A stretch of 20,220 bases of DNA. Origin: Larix sibirica. Taxonomy: Eukaryota > Streptophyta > Pinopsida > Pinales > Pinaceae. The first letter of the stretch is position 1. Each line of letters opens with the position of its first letter. This document shows positions 10,552 to 19,309 of this stretch, piece after piece. Both the position numbers and the translations under genes were made by a program. The DNA is taken from NCBI GenBank assembly GCA_004151065.3, contig NWUY0300016990.1, positions 12,378 to 32,597 of the forward strand. The letters are read 5' to 3'. The notes beneath the pieces were generated by a model, which did not search any database, was not told the origin of the DNA, and saw nothing but the letters and a program-made list of their open reading frames with translations.

Positions 10552-10573
10552 TGTTACACAAGGATGTGTAACA
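10552..10573 (+). repeat. Perfect 9-bp hairpin with 4-base loop, just before the polypurine tract
   Basis: TGTTACACA (10552-10560) and TGTGTAACA (10565-10573) are exact reverse complements around AGGA. The left copy of the duplication stops in the equivalent loop (6351) and has a mismatch in the first arm (6341). The stem could have stopped sequencing or assembly there. A role for the element itself is not shown. Confidence 0.8.
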
Positions 10574-10580
10574 TCTTCAA

Positions 10581-10592
10581 GTTTGGGGGAGA
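10581..10592 (+). other. Polypurine tract (plus-strand primer site) of element A
   Basis: The sequence gtttgggggaga directly abuts TGATAGGG. A T-run followed by GGGGGAGA next to a TG is the usual plus-strand priming site at the 3' LTR of plant gypsy elements. Its place downstream of pol and the extra ORF on the same strand fits. Confidence 0.85.
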
Positions 10593-10992
10593 TGATAGGG
10601 CCACAATATAGGTATCAATTGTAGTCATGAATCCCCTTTCTTATATTATGGATCAACAATTAAGCATAATATCACTTCTTTCTGTAGGCTAGGATATGGT
10701 TTTAATTGATTATGAAATAATGATTGTTATGTAGTAATATTTCTTGTGCTCAACATGTTTTAATGCTAATTAGTGGGTGAGTGCTATTTGAAAATGAGTG
10801 CATGTAATGAAAACCATGAAGAAAATAGATCGCGCATTCCCAAGTTACACATGTACATAAGCAAGCTCGACATAGTTAGTCCCAGTTTACCTCATGGAGC
10901 AACGAAAGAGGAACTCGAGATAGTTCTACCAGTCTCCCCTGATTTCCAGGGACAAAAAATCTAGAATAGATTGATATCGTGGTTTCCAAAGA

Positions 10993-11014
10993 AGATACTT
11001 TTTAGATACTTTTT
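10993..11014 (+). repeat. Perfect 11-bp tandem repeat upstream of the LTR TATA-like site
   Basis: AGATACTTTTT occurs twice with no gap (10993-11003 and 11004-11014), ending 9 bases before the TATA-like element. Short repeats in U3 often carry transcription-factor sites. That role is inferred from position only. Confidence 0.6.
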
Positions 11015-11023
11015 GAAACTATG

Positions 11024-11033
11024 TAATAAATAG
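11024..11033 (+). promoter_or_regulatory. TATA-like promoter element in the LTR
   Basis: TAATAAATAG, followed by GGGACTCAC, lies about 430 bases into the LTR, a usual place for the U3/R boundary. Plant LTR promoters commonly have TATAAATAGG here; this version has an A-for-T change. Transcription would start some 30 bases downstream. Confidence 0.4.
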
Positions 11034-12300
11034 GGACTCACGTATAGTGTGAAGCTCTGTGGTTTTTATCGTTTCTGTTTATACATTTTCCTTTACACAA
11101 CACTCAATTTTTGTACTACTTTGATATGGATTCTCGACTAGCTTAATGAAAGAACTGCGTTTCATATTACTTGTGAGTTCATAGTTTAAATTAGATCCTG
11201 TAATATGCTTTGAGGTGGCCGCGCTCATTGTGTTGAGCAATAGTTTTGTGTTCTTTCTATTGTTAGTTTAAAATCATTTCTTTAGTTTAATCAAGTAGAT
11301 AACTATAATTCGGTTAAAGTATTATTTGTTGCTTAAAATATATTTCCGGAAATTTCTTGTTTTCATTTGTAGCTCTCTATAACAGTGTCCGTAGTTCCAT
11401 TATATGGTGTCTGTAGTCCTATAGGTGCATTCCGCAAGAAAAATTTAAATAGATTTACATTTTCATGCATTGGAACAGTTTAGTCAGATTTATGATATCT
11501 TGCATTTCAGCCTTGATTCAGATTAGTTTCTTTTGTGATTTCATAGATTAAAATATTCCATATTTTCACATAAATAGATTCCATTGCCTTAGATTAAATA
11601 TTCAAAGCATTTCTTAGAATAAGAATTTGCTTCTTTATTAGATTAATCATCCCTTTCAGTTTAATTCCAGTTTTATAAATTATATCATTTCCTTCAGTAA
11701 GTAGATGTTATTGTTAAAAATATTTTCATACTTTCATAGAATAGAGAATTTATATGTTTTTCCTTTATTAAGTCATTTTAAATTCCATGAAATAAATCCT
11801 TAGATAGGATTCTCTCAGCAGTTGCACATATAGTGTGTAGTGCCTCTTAAGTTTGTACGATCCTAGATCGATAATTAAAGTAGGAATCCTGAACTGTAAG
11901 CCCTTAAAAAGTCCAACATACCAATAGACCACCAAATGCATCAATGCCTCCTGACTGTGGAATCCTGCAGGGGGTTTGAACTCAACACATTTTTAACACC
12001 CGTCAGGATGCATCGGGAGTGCCTTGGCTCTAACTGTTATTAATGGAGATGAGCCTCACATTGGTTAACATCATTCATCAAGGGCTGGTAATCCGATGAT
12101 TCCGCAACACATTCGACATCAGCTAAATTTATTCATGTCTAAGGGATTTAGAAAAGGATAAGGTGGAGGTTTCAAAGATCCAATGACAGTAGCAGAAGGG
12201 CTACGACATATATAAAGATTGTAATAGGAATCAGATTGGGCACCAATTTTATGACAAGATAGAGGAGGGTTCTAAAGAATCCAACTTTTTAGGTTCAACA

Positions 12301-12395
12301 ATCTTGCAATAACTATAGTGATATTGCAACAACTAATCCTGCAACAAGTGATCCCAGGGCAACTGATCTTGTAGCAATTTATCTCGTAGCATGTC
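12301..12395 (+). repeat. Degenerate 15-bp tandem repeat (five units plus a partial one)
   Basis: Units start at 12321, 12336, 12351, 12366 and 12381, each close to ATCYTGYAGCAACTG, preceded by a longer related unit at 12301-12320. Fifteen bases is five codons, and the plus-strand frame from 12311 reads a loose pentapeptide repeat (ATTNP, ATSDP, RATDL, VAIYL). Confidence 0.6.
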
Positions 12396-12947
12396 CTTTA
12401 GCAATGTTGCAGATTGAATTATAAGCTTGGTCTCCTTTGAATCAACCAACAAGTGTTAGTCGCCAGAGAAAAATCTCTAATAGGTGATCATCCCTAGCAT
12501 CGATCCCAACATGTGCTGCAAAATAATCCAAACAAGAGTAAGTCATGGAGGTTTGTATGAATCTAACATTTCCTTTTTGTTTAAGAGAGATGAATGATTG
12601 TATGAGAATGATTAAAATGCACCTATAAGGAATGACATGACCATAAAACTACTAAATTATGATGTGAGGTGAGTGTGCCTACATTGAATTCAAATGCTCG
12701 AAGCATGACCTTGAATTCCCAACCAGATCCCCCTCTGTTATTTGATGTGGCGGTTTGTGCCACTTACTGTCATAATCAACTTGAAATCTAACAAGAGATG
12801 AGTCCACATTGCATGTGTATATGTTTGGCCAATTAAAGGAATGCTATTTTTCTTTAAATATTGAAAGAAGGACCATAGGACAAAGGTACCATTGTAATCA
12901 TTGATCTAAAAGCCTTTTTTCACTCAATTCAAATCCCTCAGTTGTGT

Positions 12948-12980
12948 GAGTCGATCATGATTTAATCATGAAAAAGACTC
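12948..12980. repeat. Nested inverted repeat (hairpin-capable palindrome)
   Basis: TCATGAT (12955-12961) pairs exactly with ATCATGA (12965-12971) around TTA, and GAGTC (12948-12952) pairs with GACTC (12976-12980) outside it. No flanking T-run or gene makes it a terminator. It may be chance or a decayed MITE end. Confidence 0.45.
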
Positions 12981-13938
12981 GCTAATGGACATAACCAACA
13001 AATTGATTTCAAATCATGGTTAATCCCGTGGGGTAATGATGACTTTTCTTGGCGATTGAATCCTTTGAAAATCCAAAACTTATTTTCTCTAGTTATTTAT
13101 TTGCTTGTCCTTCATTTTCCTGCAACCGTTCTAAGTGTGATAGAAGGGTGAACTGGGGATCTACGTTGCATTCCATAAAAAATAAGGAGCCATGCATTCG
13201 TATGTCAGGATTGAACCAAAGAGGCATAGGCTGCTGGATCAATACCCTAAGTCACACGACAGTTGAATTTAAGCGGCTGGATGGATGCCTCTCTTTGTGT
13301 GATTCTAGGGCTATAACGAAAAAGTGACATAGGAATTCACCTGTGGCCTTAGAGGTGAATATGATCAAATAACAGACACAAAATTATGTCTCACATATTA
13401 TTTAATATCCCAGTACACATGCCTTTCTCAAGAAGGTGATATTTGGTCCAAGTTCCAACCAACTGACAAAAGCTCATGGTCACCATTGTGCAAAGATAAT
13501 ACTCCAGATCCAAATTGGGGAAAAGGGATGCTGCAAAAATGGCTATGAAGCAAGTATCGAAGAATTTTGTTCCTGTTGCATAAATATGTGATGTGTGAAG
13601 GCCGCTTCGGTTTGGAATTCTTGTATCATATCCGTCCCTTAAGTCATTTTCGAGGTAAGCTAGTGAACCTACTCTTCTATTTAAAAATTTCTTTGGTTAA
13701 AATGTTTAATGCTGCTCATAAATAGAATGAAAACATAGATCAAAACATTCACCATCATGGGTTGGTCCACATAATTATGTGTGAAGTGTTAAGACGACAA
13801 TAAGATGACTAGGGGGGTTTATTGAAAAGGAACTAGTTTGTATAGGTGGATGAGGTTGTTCAGAGGATACCTTCGGGTGGAGCCATAACTACACAACATG
13901 AGGAGGAGTAGGAGGCTACTGATAAGACCCGACATGAA

Positions 13939-14579
13939 AAAGGAAGAAGCTTGAAAGTAGTGTCCAGATTCTGAAAGGAGTTGGGCTGTCGAGAATTAAT
14001 TAGGAAAATCAGAAGGATGAAGGTAAGGCACGGGATGGGGAAGATGTTCTTGAGATCGAGATAGAGGGAAATCCTGTCGAGGATGAATATATTTGTGGTG
14101 TTTTCAAGGAGGATCCAGGTATTAAAAAGGAGATACAATATGAAGGAGAGAACGAATTCATATAGAGTTGAAAGGGTATGGGGAACATGCCTTCAGGAGA
14201 AGGCGAGAATCAAGGGTTTGATGAAGAAGCTCGATGCATGAAAAATAAAGGGCCTGAGGTTGAGTTAGAATTTGTGAAAGAAGTGAAAAAGGATAGCTCA
14301 AAGGACATGGTGCCAAAGACCCTCATTCCTGCACAAATAATGACGAAAATCCAATATGCTAAATGGAATCAGGTTGAGGATCCTTTAGGGTTAGTTTTAG
14401 AAAATTTTCCAAAAGATGAAAGTGAACTACTGAAGATTCTAGTTCTTGAGGTTCAACACCAGAGAAAAGGGCTGCAGATTGCAATTGGCGAAGCACATGA
14501 ATTCAATGAGTCAGTGGATCAGGCCATTCAAATTGTGGAACAGAAGCATCAGAGGATGATGGACAGACCTTTCTTTTGA
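13939..14579 (+). pseudogene. Decayed acidic ORF of unknown product
   Basis: One plus-strand frame runs about 213 codons to TGA at 14577-14579 with only four stops, all before 14178. The last 133 codons, from ATG 14178, are fully open. The start is basic (KRKKLESS), followed by an acidic stretch (DVLEIEIEGNPVEDEY, then ENQGFDEEARC) and a better-looking C-terminal half (LIPAQIMTKIQYAKWNQ, LVLENFPKDESELLKILV, QAIQIVEQKHQRMMDR) that is helical in character. No zinc knuckle, transmembrane segment or known catalytic motif is visible. Lying upstream of a protease on the same strand, it is in the place of a gag gene, but I do not recognise gag motifs. A downstream decayed ORF (15588-16240) may come from the same element. 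Confidence 0.5.
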
Positions 14580-14867
14580 AGAAGAGAACCCATATGTACG
14601 TGATTAACATGCACTTCACTTATATGACCATGTTGGAACATACTAACTTTGGTTGAATTGAGGAAGGATTCATTAGGGGTTTTATTTTTAGATTTTTTTT
14701 ATTATATTCTTAGGATAGGAGTTAGAGTTTGGATTTGGTTTGACACTTCTTAGAAGCGCTTGGAGGTATGGTTTCTGCATAGATTGTGCATGGTGTTTCA
14801 TCAACTCACTAGCCTGGATTGATAAAACAAATGAAACAAATTATGTTATATATTTTTCCCTACACCT
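14580..14867. other. Short spacer, T-rich, nothing recognised
   Basis: It contains a T-rich run near 14682-14715 and no open frame of note. There is no identifiable LTR end or RNA gene. Confidence 0.5.
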
Positions 14868-15600
14868 ATGATATTGCAAAACCTATTCCCCCCACGAGGG
14901 CTAGTAGCAATTCAATTGGCAATTCCTCACTCCAATCAACTATCTACGTATGTGAGTCTTCGTGATACTTCTTTTGAGAACATATTCATGACCTATGTTG
15001 ACATCAATATTCAAACTCGATGTAATCAATATGGTATGCCAACTAAACCTATCAATTCCATAAGGATAAGGTTTCACCTTTACCAAAGGACCTTTGCATC
15101 CACCATGGACTAATATTGACCCTACTTCGAAGGTACACAAAATCCCCTTAAATTGCACAAAACATAACCCGAATGCTAGAGTTTCCCACTATTATATTGT
15201 TGTGGATGACTTGGAACAATCCCCTGTGGCCATGTCTACCTTGGAAGTTCTATAAAATTGTCATGTGCAATGTAAGTCCCTTATGTCTACTTTGGGTGTG
15301 TTTGATCCTTATGATGCTCATCTATTCACTTTTGATTTAGACAACATGAAACCCTACATGAATTCTCTGGTAACCTTTTATGTTCATGTCACCATCAAGA
15401 ATTTTATTATCAATTGGTGTATTATTGACGAAGGGACCTCAACATGTGTGATTTCCATAAATATCTAGAAGAATTTTGGATCCCTTGAATTGACCCTATC
15501 CCTAATGATGTTATGTGAGTATGATAGTCGACCTTCCAAACTACAATGCCTCCTCCAATATGTTCTCATTGAAGTGAAGGGTAAAACTTCCTAGATATGC
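14868..15600 (+). pseudogene. Retroelement aspartic protease region (Tat-type), decayed, plus strand
   Basis: This would cut the Gag-Pol polyprotein. Protein-like sequence starts near 14868 (GLVAIQLAIPHSNQL), shifts frame around 15090, and from about 15115 reads one frame: KVHKIPLNCTKHN, SHYYIVVDDLEQSPVAMSTLEVL, a TAA, then CKSLMSTLGVFDPYDAHL and FDLDNMKPYM. The active site is CIIDEGTSTCVIS, with the catalytic Asp at 15427-15429. This D-E-G variant of the usual D-S/T-G is typical of plant Tat elements, as is the VVDDL...STLEVL block before it. The frame ends at TAG 15468 and continues weakly (LQCLLQYVLIEVKGKTS). The later LLGRS-like flap and helix region of the fold is not visible. No RT follows on this strand; the nearest RT is on the minus strand. 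Confidence 0.75.
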
Positions 15601-16240
15601 CGATGGGTTTATCTCGACGGGGAGTGCCAATAAACCTCAAGGTAATTGGGCAAGGTGAAGGCATATTGACTATGCAAGAATATATCTACACTCATTACAC
15701 CATGGGAACTTAAAAAATTGGCTCTCAAATACTCATTAACAATATTACAATCTTACCACTAAAGGTAATTATTTCGACCATAACACATAGTTGGTTCATC
15801 AACACTTCATCAAGCTTCTCGATCACACATCTTCTATGGATTTGGGTGCCTTAGGCCTGTAGTGTTTGATTGGTGCATGGGGATTCTAGTAAACATGAAG
15901 GAACAATTGACATATTGCAACACGACAAAGCATAATAAATTTGTGTATGGAAGTATACTAATGTCATTCGTCATAGAGATACTTCCTACGATGTGCCCTC
16001 TAGTCACTCTCCCTCCTCCCGAGCCATGACATCCCAAGATGATCTGATGAACTGATATGATGTACTTGTTAGGAGGTTGGTTGATATTGCCTACCCTTGA
16101 TGATGATTTCCTATAGTGGTGGAGGTGACCACTTCCATCCATTGAGGAATTCCTATAAGCCGACATGGATTTCTGAGGAGATACAAATCTAGAACTACCT
16201 CCCGACACACAATGGGGACACATCAATAAGAAATGTTTTT
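15588..16240 (+). pseudogene. Second decayed plus-strand ORF after the protease, unknown product
   Basis: From about 15588 to 15890 one frame with four stops reads YADGFISTGSANKPQGNWA, HHGNLKNWLSNTH, YYNLTTKGNYFDHNT and MDLGALGL-stop-CLIGAWGF. A shift near 15890 leads to VNMKEQLTYCNTTKHNKF, VYGSILMSFVIEILPTM, LVTLPPPEP, TDMMYLLGGW, then a further stretch with DDDFL-stop-WWR, ADMDF and LELPPDTQWGHINKK. Trp, Gly and Pro spacing looks like a real conserved protein, with stops where Gln, Arg or Trp codons could have stood. It recalls proteins often annotated with plant retroelements (plant-mobile-domain-like), but I cannot place it firmly. An open minus-strand frame over the same bases (15834-16226) is judged an antisense shadow. 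Confidence 0.45.
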
Positions 16241-16792
16241 AAGTGTTTTAAAAAATATATGCATTTGTTTGTATTTTTATTATAATATTTAAAATAAAGA
16301 GGTATACATGTTTTTGATATGTAAGAATATTGACAAATTTTTTGATGACATAGATGTAGGACCGGTGTGACCAACATGTCATCCACGCCTTCAGCGACAT
16401 GTAGCTTAGCCCCGAGAGGGGCCCTAGAGGACTCTTGTAGAGAAAAATATTGAGGGTATAAACCTTGAGATACCTTCTACATGGATTGAAGACCTCTCGT
16501 AAGAGATGTAGAGGTAGGTGGTAGGAGTACCACATGCATGGATTCACCTCTTACACTGAGTGGCCACTGTAGTATTATGTCACTGGGACACTACTAGACG
16601 ATATGATTGATATGGTTTAGATATATTTATTTGGTATTTTTTGTCCTATATGTGCATCGTCAAGGGATAAGATGCCCAATTTTGTATAACTCCCTATATT
16701 TTTTGGATTGCACCAATTTTATATTAATGAAAAGACTTTTGGTCGACTTTATATACAAATGTACATGCTCTTTGCTATTTACATGTGTTTGA
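16241..16792. other. Junction between plus-strand and minus-strand retroelement remnants, no gene recognised
   Basis: AT-rich sequence with stops in all frames. A GC-richer island at 16340-16570 (ccccgagaggggccct palindrome near 16411-16426) separates it from a stretch at 16600-16790. That stretch resembles a transcript 3' end (ttgtataactccctattttttggattgcacc, then ttaatgaaaag). No polypurine tract or LTR end of element B could be found here, although the 3' end of element B should lie on this side. Confidence 0.4.
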
Positions 16793-17250
16793 TTATAAAC
16801 GAGACAAATTCCAACCTAATACATTGTTAGATAATGCATTAGATATATAATTAAAAATTCTTGGAACATGAATATATGTAATAAATTCAAAATGTTTCTC
16901 TAGAAGCCACACCCGTAAAAATATTCTTAATAAAATAGGATCACAAACTTGGTAGACACCATTGATTTGTGACACTACCAATTGTGAGTCTAGGTGGACA
17001 GTCAAACGTCAGATTCCATGAGAGATTGCATCCAATAGTAATTAAAATGTTATTAGTCGCTAGACTGAGACATACTTCTCCTAAACTAACAAGATGGCCC
17101 GCGGGAGAATAAATCACCCAAGCGACAGAAGTGAGATGTTCAGTGTGGAATATGGAACCACTTGTGAAACCAACAAACATAGGTGCATATGAAGACATCT
17201 ATCGATCGAGCACAAAGCACAATGAATGATGGCCAAAATGAAAACCAAAA
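16793..17250 (-). pseudogene. Element B additional RNase H (RVT_3/archaeal-type) downstream of integrase, decayed
   Basis: Two overlapping minus-strand frames join near 17040. The first (from about 17198) reads SVAWVIYSPAGHLVSLGEVCLSLATNN. The second reads LTVHLDSQLVVSQINGVYQVCD, then RIFLRVWLLEKHFEFITYIHVPRIFN and YISNALSNNVLGW. This is the pattern of the RNase H found as an extra domain in Tat/Ogre elements. The internal Asp of HLDSQLVV is kept. The final Asp (ADAL-like position) is Asn (SNAL), the Glu after TNN is lost, and the first Asp (DG-like) appears as VGF. Before it, at 17200-17280, is a hydrophobic stretch (FPFIFLVFILAII) that may be frame noise. It starts about 70-120 bases after the pol stop, outside the pol frame. 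Confidence 0.75.
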
Positions 17251-17317
17251 ATATAAAAGGAAAGCAATCTATGCTACTTATAATACAACAATTCAAGGCA
17301 TTTCCCTCATGTTGTTC

Positions 17318-18625
17318 CTAGGTGTAATACCTATTAAGGTAGAGTCCATTTATAGGCCCATTGATCACGTTCCCTTTGAAATATTCTAACTCATATGCCC
17401 CTTTACTCAAGACTTGTCTCACAGAGTATGGAATGAGCCACACTGAGTTAAATTTTTTTGACCCTAACTCGTAGTTGTTCTGGTCATAAATGAGTACCAT
17501 ATCTCCTTTAGAGAAGACACATGGACGAAGCAACTTATCATAATGATATTTGACACACTTTTTATATGCCTCATTCACAGTAGCCATGTCTCTTCTATGT
17601 TCATATAATTGTTATGGGTATTATACTAAGCGTTCTTCTAAATGTCTACTGTTAGGCAGGAGCTCAATGGCTAGCTTCAGTGATGGGATTTCACATTCAA
17701 TTGGTAACATAGATTAAATTCCGTGTATAAGATGGAATATGGTAAACCCTGTGGTAGTCTTGACTAAATTTCGGTATTCCTAAAGTGTTGGGTATAACAT
17801 GATATGCTTGTTGTTTCTGTTCGTCATGCTAGCTATCCGTTGCAACATGGTTTTTAAGGACTTGTTGTTAGTGTCTACTTGTCCATTTTCTTGTGGATAG
17901 TACGGTGAATAGAAATCTTGTCGGAATGCAAGCTTGTTTTCTAGTTCCATCATCATTTTATTTTGAAAATTACTACCATTATTAGTGACAATCTATTTAG
18001 GAAAACCAAATCTAGCAATGATCTGATTGAATATGAAGTGTGTATCTACTTTACCATTGCAAGTGAAAGTATGCATGGATTTGGACCACTTGGTAAAGTA
18101 GTACATGACCACAATGATTTGGTTATGGACCTTTTCATATGCCAGGTTATAGGTTGTGTAATCCACCCCCCATTTTGTGAAGGGTGAAAAAGTGACGACA
18201 TGATATAATGGAGCAGGATGTGCTCACATTTTCCTTGTGAAAATTTGACATGGTTGGCACTTATTCAATGATTTGACACAATCTTTAAAGATAAAAGGAC
18301 AAGAATATATTGCATGCAATATTTTTGGGATCTAACCCTGATAAGTGACCGCGGCACATATTCCTCCATTGAAATCATTTAACACCTTCTCAACTTCTTC
18401 ATGAGTTAGACATATTCTAAGGATTGAATCAACCACCTGAACGTATAAGGTTACACCCTTGATAAGATAATGCTTGGCATGATGATGAATGCACTATTGG
18501 TATTCATGAGAGAATTGATATGGGACAGTCTCAGTCTTGACGTACACCAGGATATTTCTATAATAGGGGTCATCCACGTTGATCAGGAATACATTTATGT
18601 CAAGTAATGATTCTTTTTCAACTAG
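17318..18625 (-). pseudogene. Element B integrase, inactive
   Basis: One minus-strand frame from about 18625 to the stop at 17318-17320 with about seven premature stops. It reads INVDDPYYRNILVY, RICLTHEEVEKVLND, a zinc finger that kept the cysteines (KCQPCQ) but lost the histidines, WGVDYTT (Asp 18161-18163), VTNNGSNFQ (Asp to Asn at 17981-17983) and NGQVDTNNKSLK (Glu to Asp at 17873-17875). D,D(35)E spacing is exact despite two replaced residues. The C-terminal half reads KTTTGFTIFHLIHG, LPIECEIPSLKLAIELL, then an open 89-codon end with GDMVLIYDQNNYELGSKKF and GPINGLYLNRYYT followed by TAG. Relatives end pol at a similar YY motif, so 17318 is probably the natural pol stop. Confidence 0.88.
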
Positions 18626-18639
18626 TTCCCCATCTTCTC

Positions 18640-19306
18640 TGTTATGACATGAGCTTGGAAAATTCCAAGGACCTTTTTTTATTTAGTTGACATGAATTCT
18701 AAGTCAAACTAGTGTAGAATCACAATCCTTTTCTTATATTTTCCTCCGATTATGCATAGGGACAATATATGTTGGAATGGATTAACATCTGCAATCATTA
18801 TATTTCTTCTTAGAATAATATAGTGTCGGAGTATTTGGACAACACTAAACAACTGCCAGCTCCAACTTCTCAACATGCAAGTACCCCAACTTGGGGCTAG
18901 CCAAGTTATTGCTTAAATAGTAAACTACAGGATCTTGATGCAGTTCATCCTCCTGAACCAAAACCATACCAATGGTCGATTTAGACACCGCTAAGTATAA
19001 TGTAAAATCCTTACTATATTTCAAAGAACTTAGTAGAGGGGAAGACATTAATGTTGCTTTCAACGTGAACAATTGTTGAGCATGATCATCCCAACTGAAA
19101 GGGACCCTTTTCTTCAAAATGCACATGAATTCTTTTGTTACCTTGACGTAGTTAGCAATGAAGCAACACAAAAAATTACTTGGAGGCTTTGTAGTTGATG
19201 AATGTTTTGCAGGGGAGGAAACTGAACTATTGCCTCGACTTAAATGGATCCACCAAAATCCCATGTTTAGATACAATAAAACCAAGAAACCACCCCAATA
19301 TGACAA
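18640..19306 (-). pseudogene. Element B connection and degenerate RNase H domain, frameshifted
   Basis: From 19306 down, after a shift near 19170, the frame reads SNFLCCFIANYVKVTKEFM, VPFSWDDHAQQLF and DFTLYLAVSKSTIGMVLVQEDE, then VVYYLSNNLASPKL and YLHVEKLELAVV. It shifts near 18840 to VVQILRHYIILRRNIMIADVN, GGKYKKRIVIL-stop-FDLEFMSTK, and shifts back near 18640 into the integrase frame. The position that is Asp in active gypsy RNase H is Val-Ser-Lys (LYLAVSKS). In Tat elements this ancestral RNase H is known to be degenerate where an extra RNase H is present, so that change may be ancestral rather than decay. Confidence 0.82.
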
Positions 19307-19309
19307 AAA

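Larger units (their letters stand above)
6353..10562 (+). repeat. Right copy of the 4.2-kb duplication
   Basis: It matches 2142-6351 at an offset of 4211. Its first 55 bases carry five differences (6373, 6376, 6377, 6383, 6405), far more than the rest, as expected of a low-quality contig start. After 10562 the sequence continues into the polypurine tract and LTR, which the left copy lacks. Features inside it duplicate those of the left copy. Confidence 0.95.
1..12005 (+). mobile_element. Element A: 5'-truncated, decayed Ty3/gypsy (Ogre/Tat/Athila group) LTR retrotransposon
   Basis: Domains run RT, RNase H, integrase, long extra ORF, polypurine tract, LTR, all on the plus strand. RT motifs that fit the OTA group include GFIYPIS, WVSPLVIVPKK, FLDGFSGYNQI and LPFGLC. 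An extra ORF between integrase and the 3' LTR is also known in this group. The left part (gag, protease, PBS, 5' LTR) is outside the window, so target-site duplication and LTR-LTR divergence cannot be measured. The span contains a probable assembly duplication (2142-6351 and 6353-10562), so the real length inside the window is likely near 7.8 kb. I am confident of the superfamily and less so of the lineage: the motifs share traits with both Tat and Athila. Confidence 0.85.
10593..12005 (+). repeat. Putative 3' LTR of element A (about 1.4 kb)
   Basis: The left edge is set by the polypurine tract and starts TGATAGGG. The right edge is my best guess: CCCGTCA at 11999-12005 gives the required CA end and an imperfect inverted match to the start (TGATAGGG against TGACGGG). 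No second LTR is present in the window to confirm the length. The interior is AT-rich and non-coding, with a TATA-like site and a short direct repeat before it, consistent with U3 then R/U5. If the edge is right, the five bases after it (ggatg) would be one half of the target-site duplication. The left edge is firmer than the right. Confidence 0.6.
12006..13938. other. Sequence after the LTR, mostly unrecognised, with scraps of decayed plus-strand coding
   Basis: No primer-binding site is recognisable next to the LTR, so I do not read this as the start of a second element sharing the LTR. Fragments look protein-like: 12193-12309 (DCNRNQIGHQFYDKIEEG) and, one base out of frame, 12311-12421 (IATTNPATSDPRATDLV), ending in TAA. 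The rest, 12425-13850, has stops in every frame and no domain I know. A hydrophilic scrap at 13850-13910 (EVVQRIPSGGAITTQHEEE) may be the 5' end of the next ORF. It could be degraded gag of another element; that is a guess. Confidence 0.35.

Noticed and set aside
10773-10964. 63-codon ORF inside the LTR
   Set aside because: It lies in U3 upstream of the TATA-like site and has no recognisable motif; chance is the simplest reading.
12006-12100. Possible primer-binding site after the LTR, which would make it a 5' LTR of a second element
   Set aside because: No sequence complementary to a tRNA 3' end (TGG start) lies within about 15 bases of the LTR edge. TGG-containing words further on match no tRNA I can name, and a polypurine tract lies on the other side.
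12948-12980. Palindrome as a transcription terminator
   Set aside because: Rho-independent terminators are bacterial, this window is plant DNA, and there is no T-run or gene beside it. It is listed only as an inverted repeat.
13049-13327. 92-codon plus-strand frame from a TTG start
   Set aside because: No conserved motif, no upstream continuation and a non-ATG start; length is within chance for this composition.
13860-14138. 92-codon minus-strand frame
   Set aside because: It is antisense to the plus-strand acidic ORF and is Leu/Ile-rich, as expected from the reverse of Glu/Lys codons.
15834-16226. Open 130-codon minus-strand frame
   Set aside because: It is antisense to a plus-strand sequence that reads as a decayed protein and follows a same-strand protease. 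Its own translation has no recognisable motif. I keep some doubt, since the plus strand has stops.
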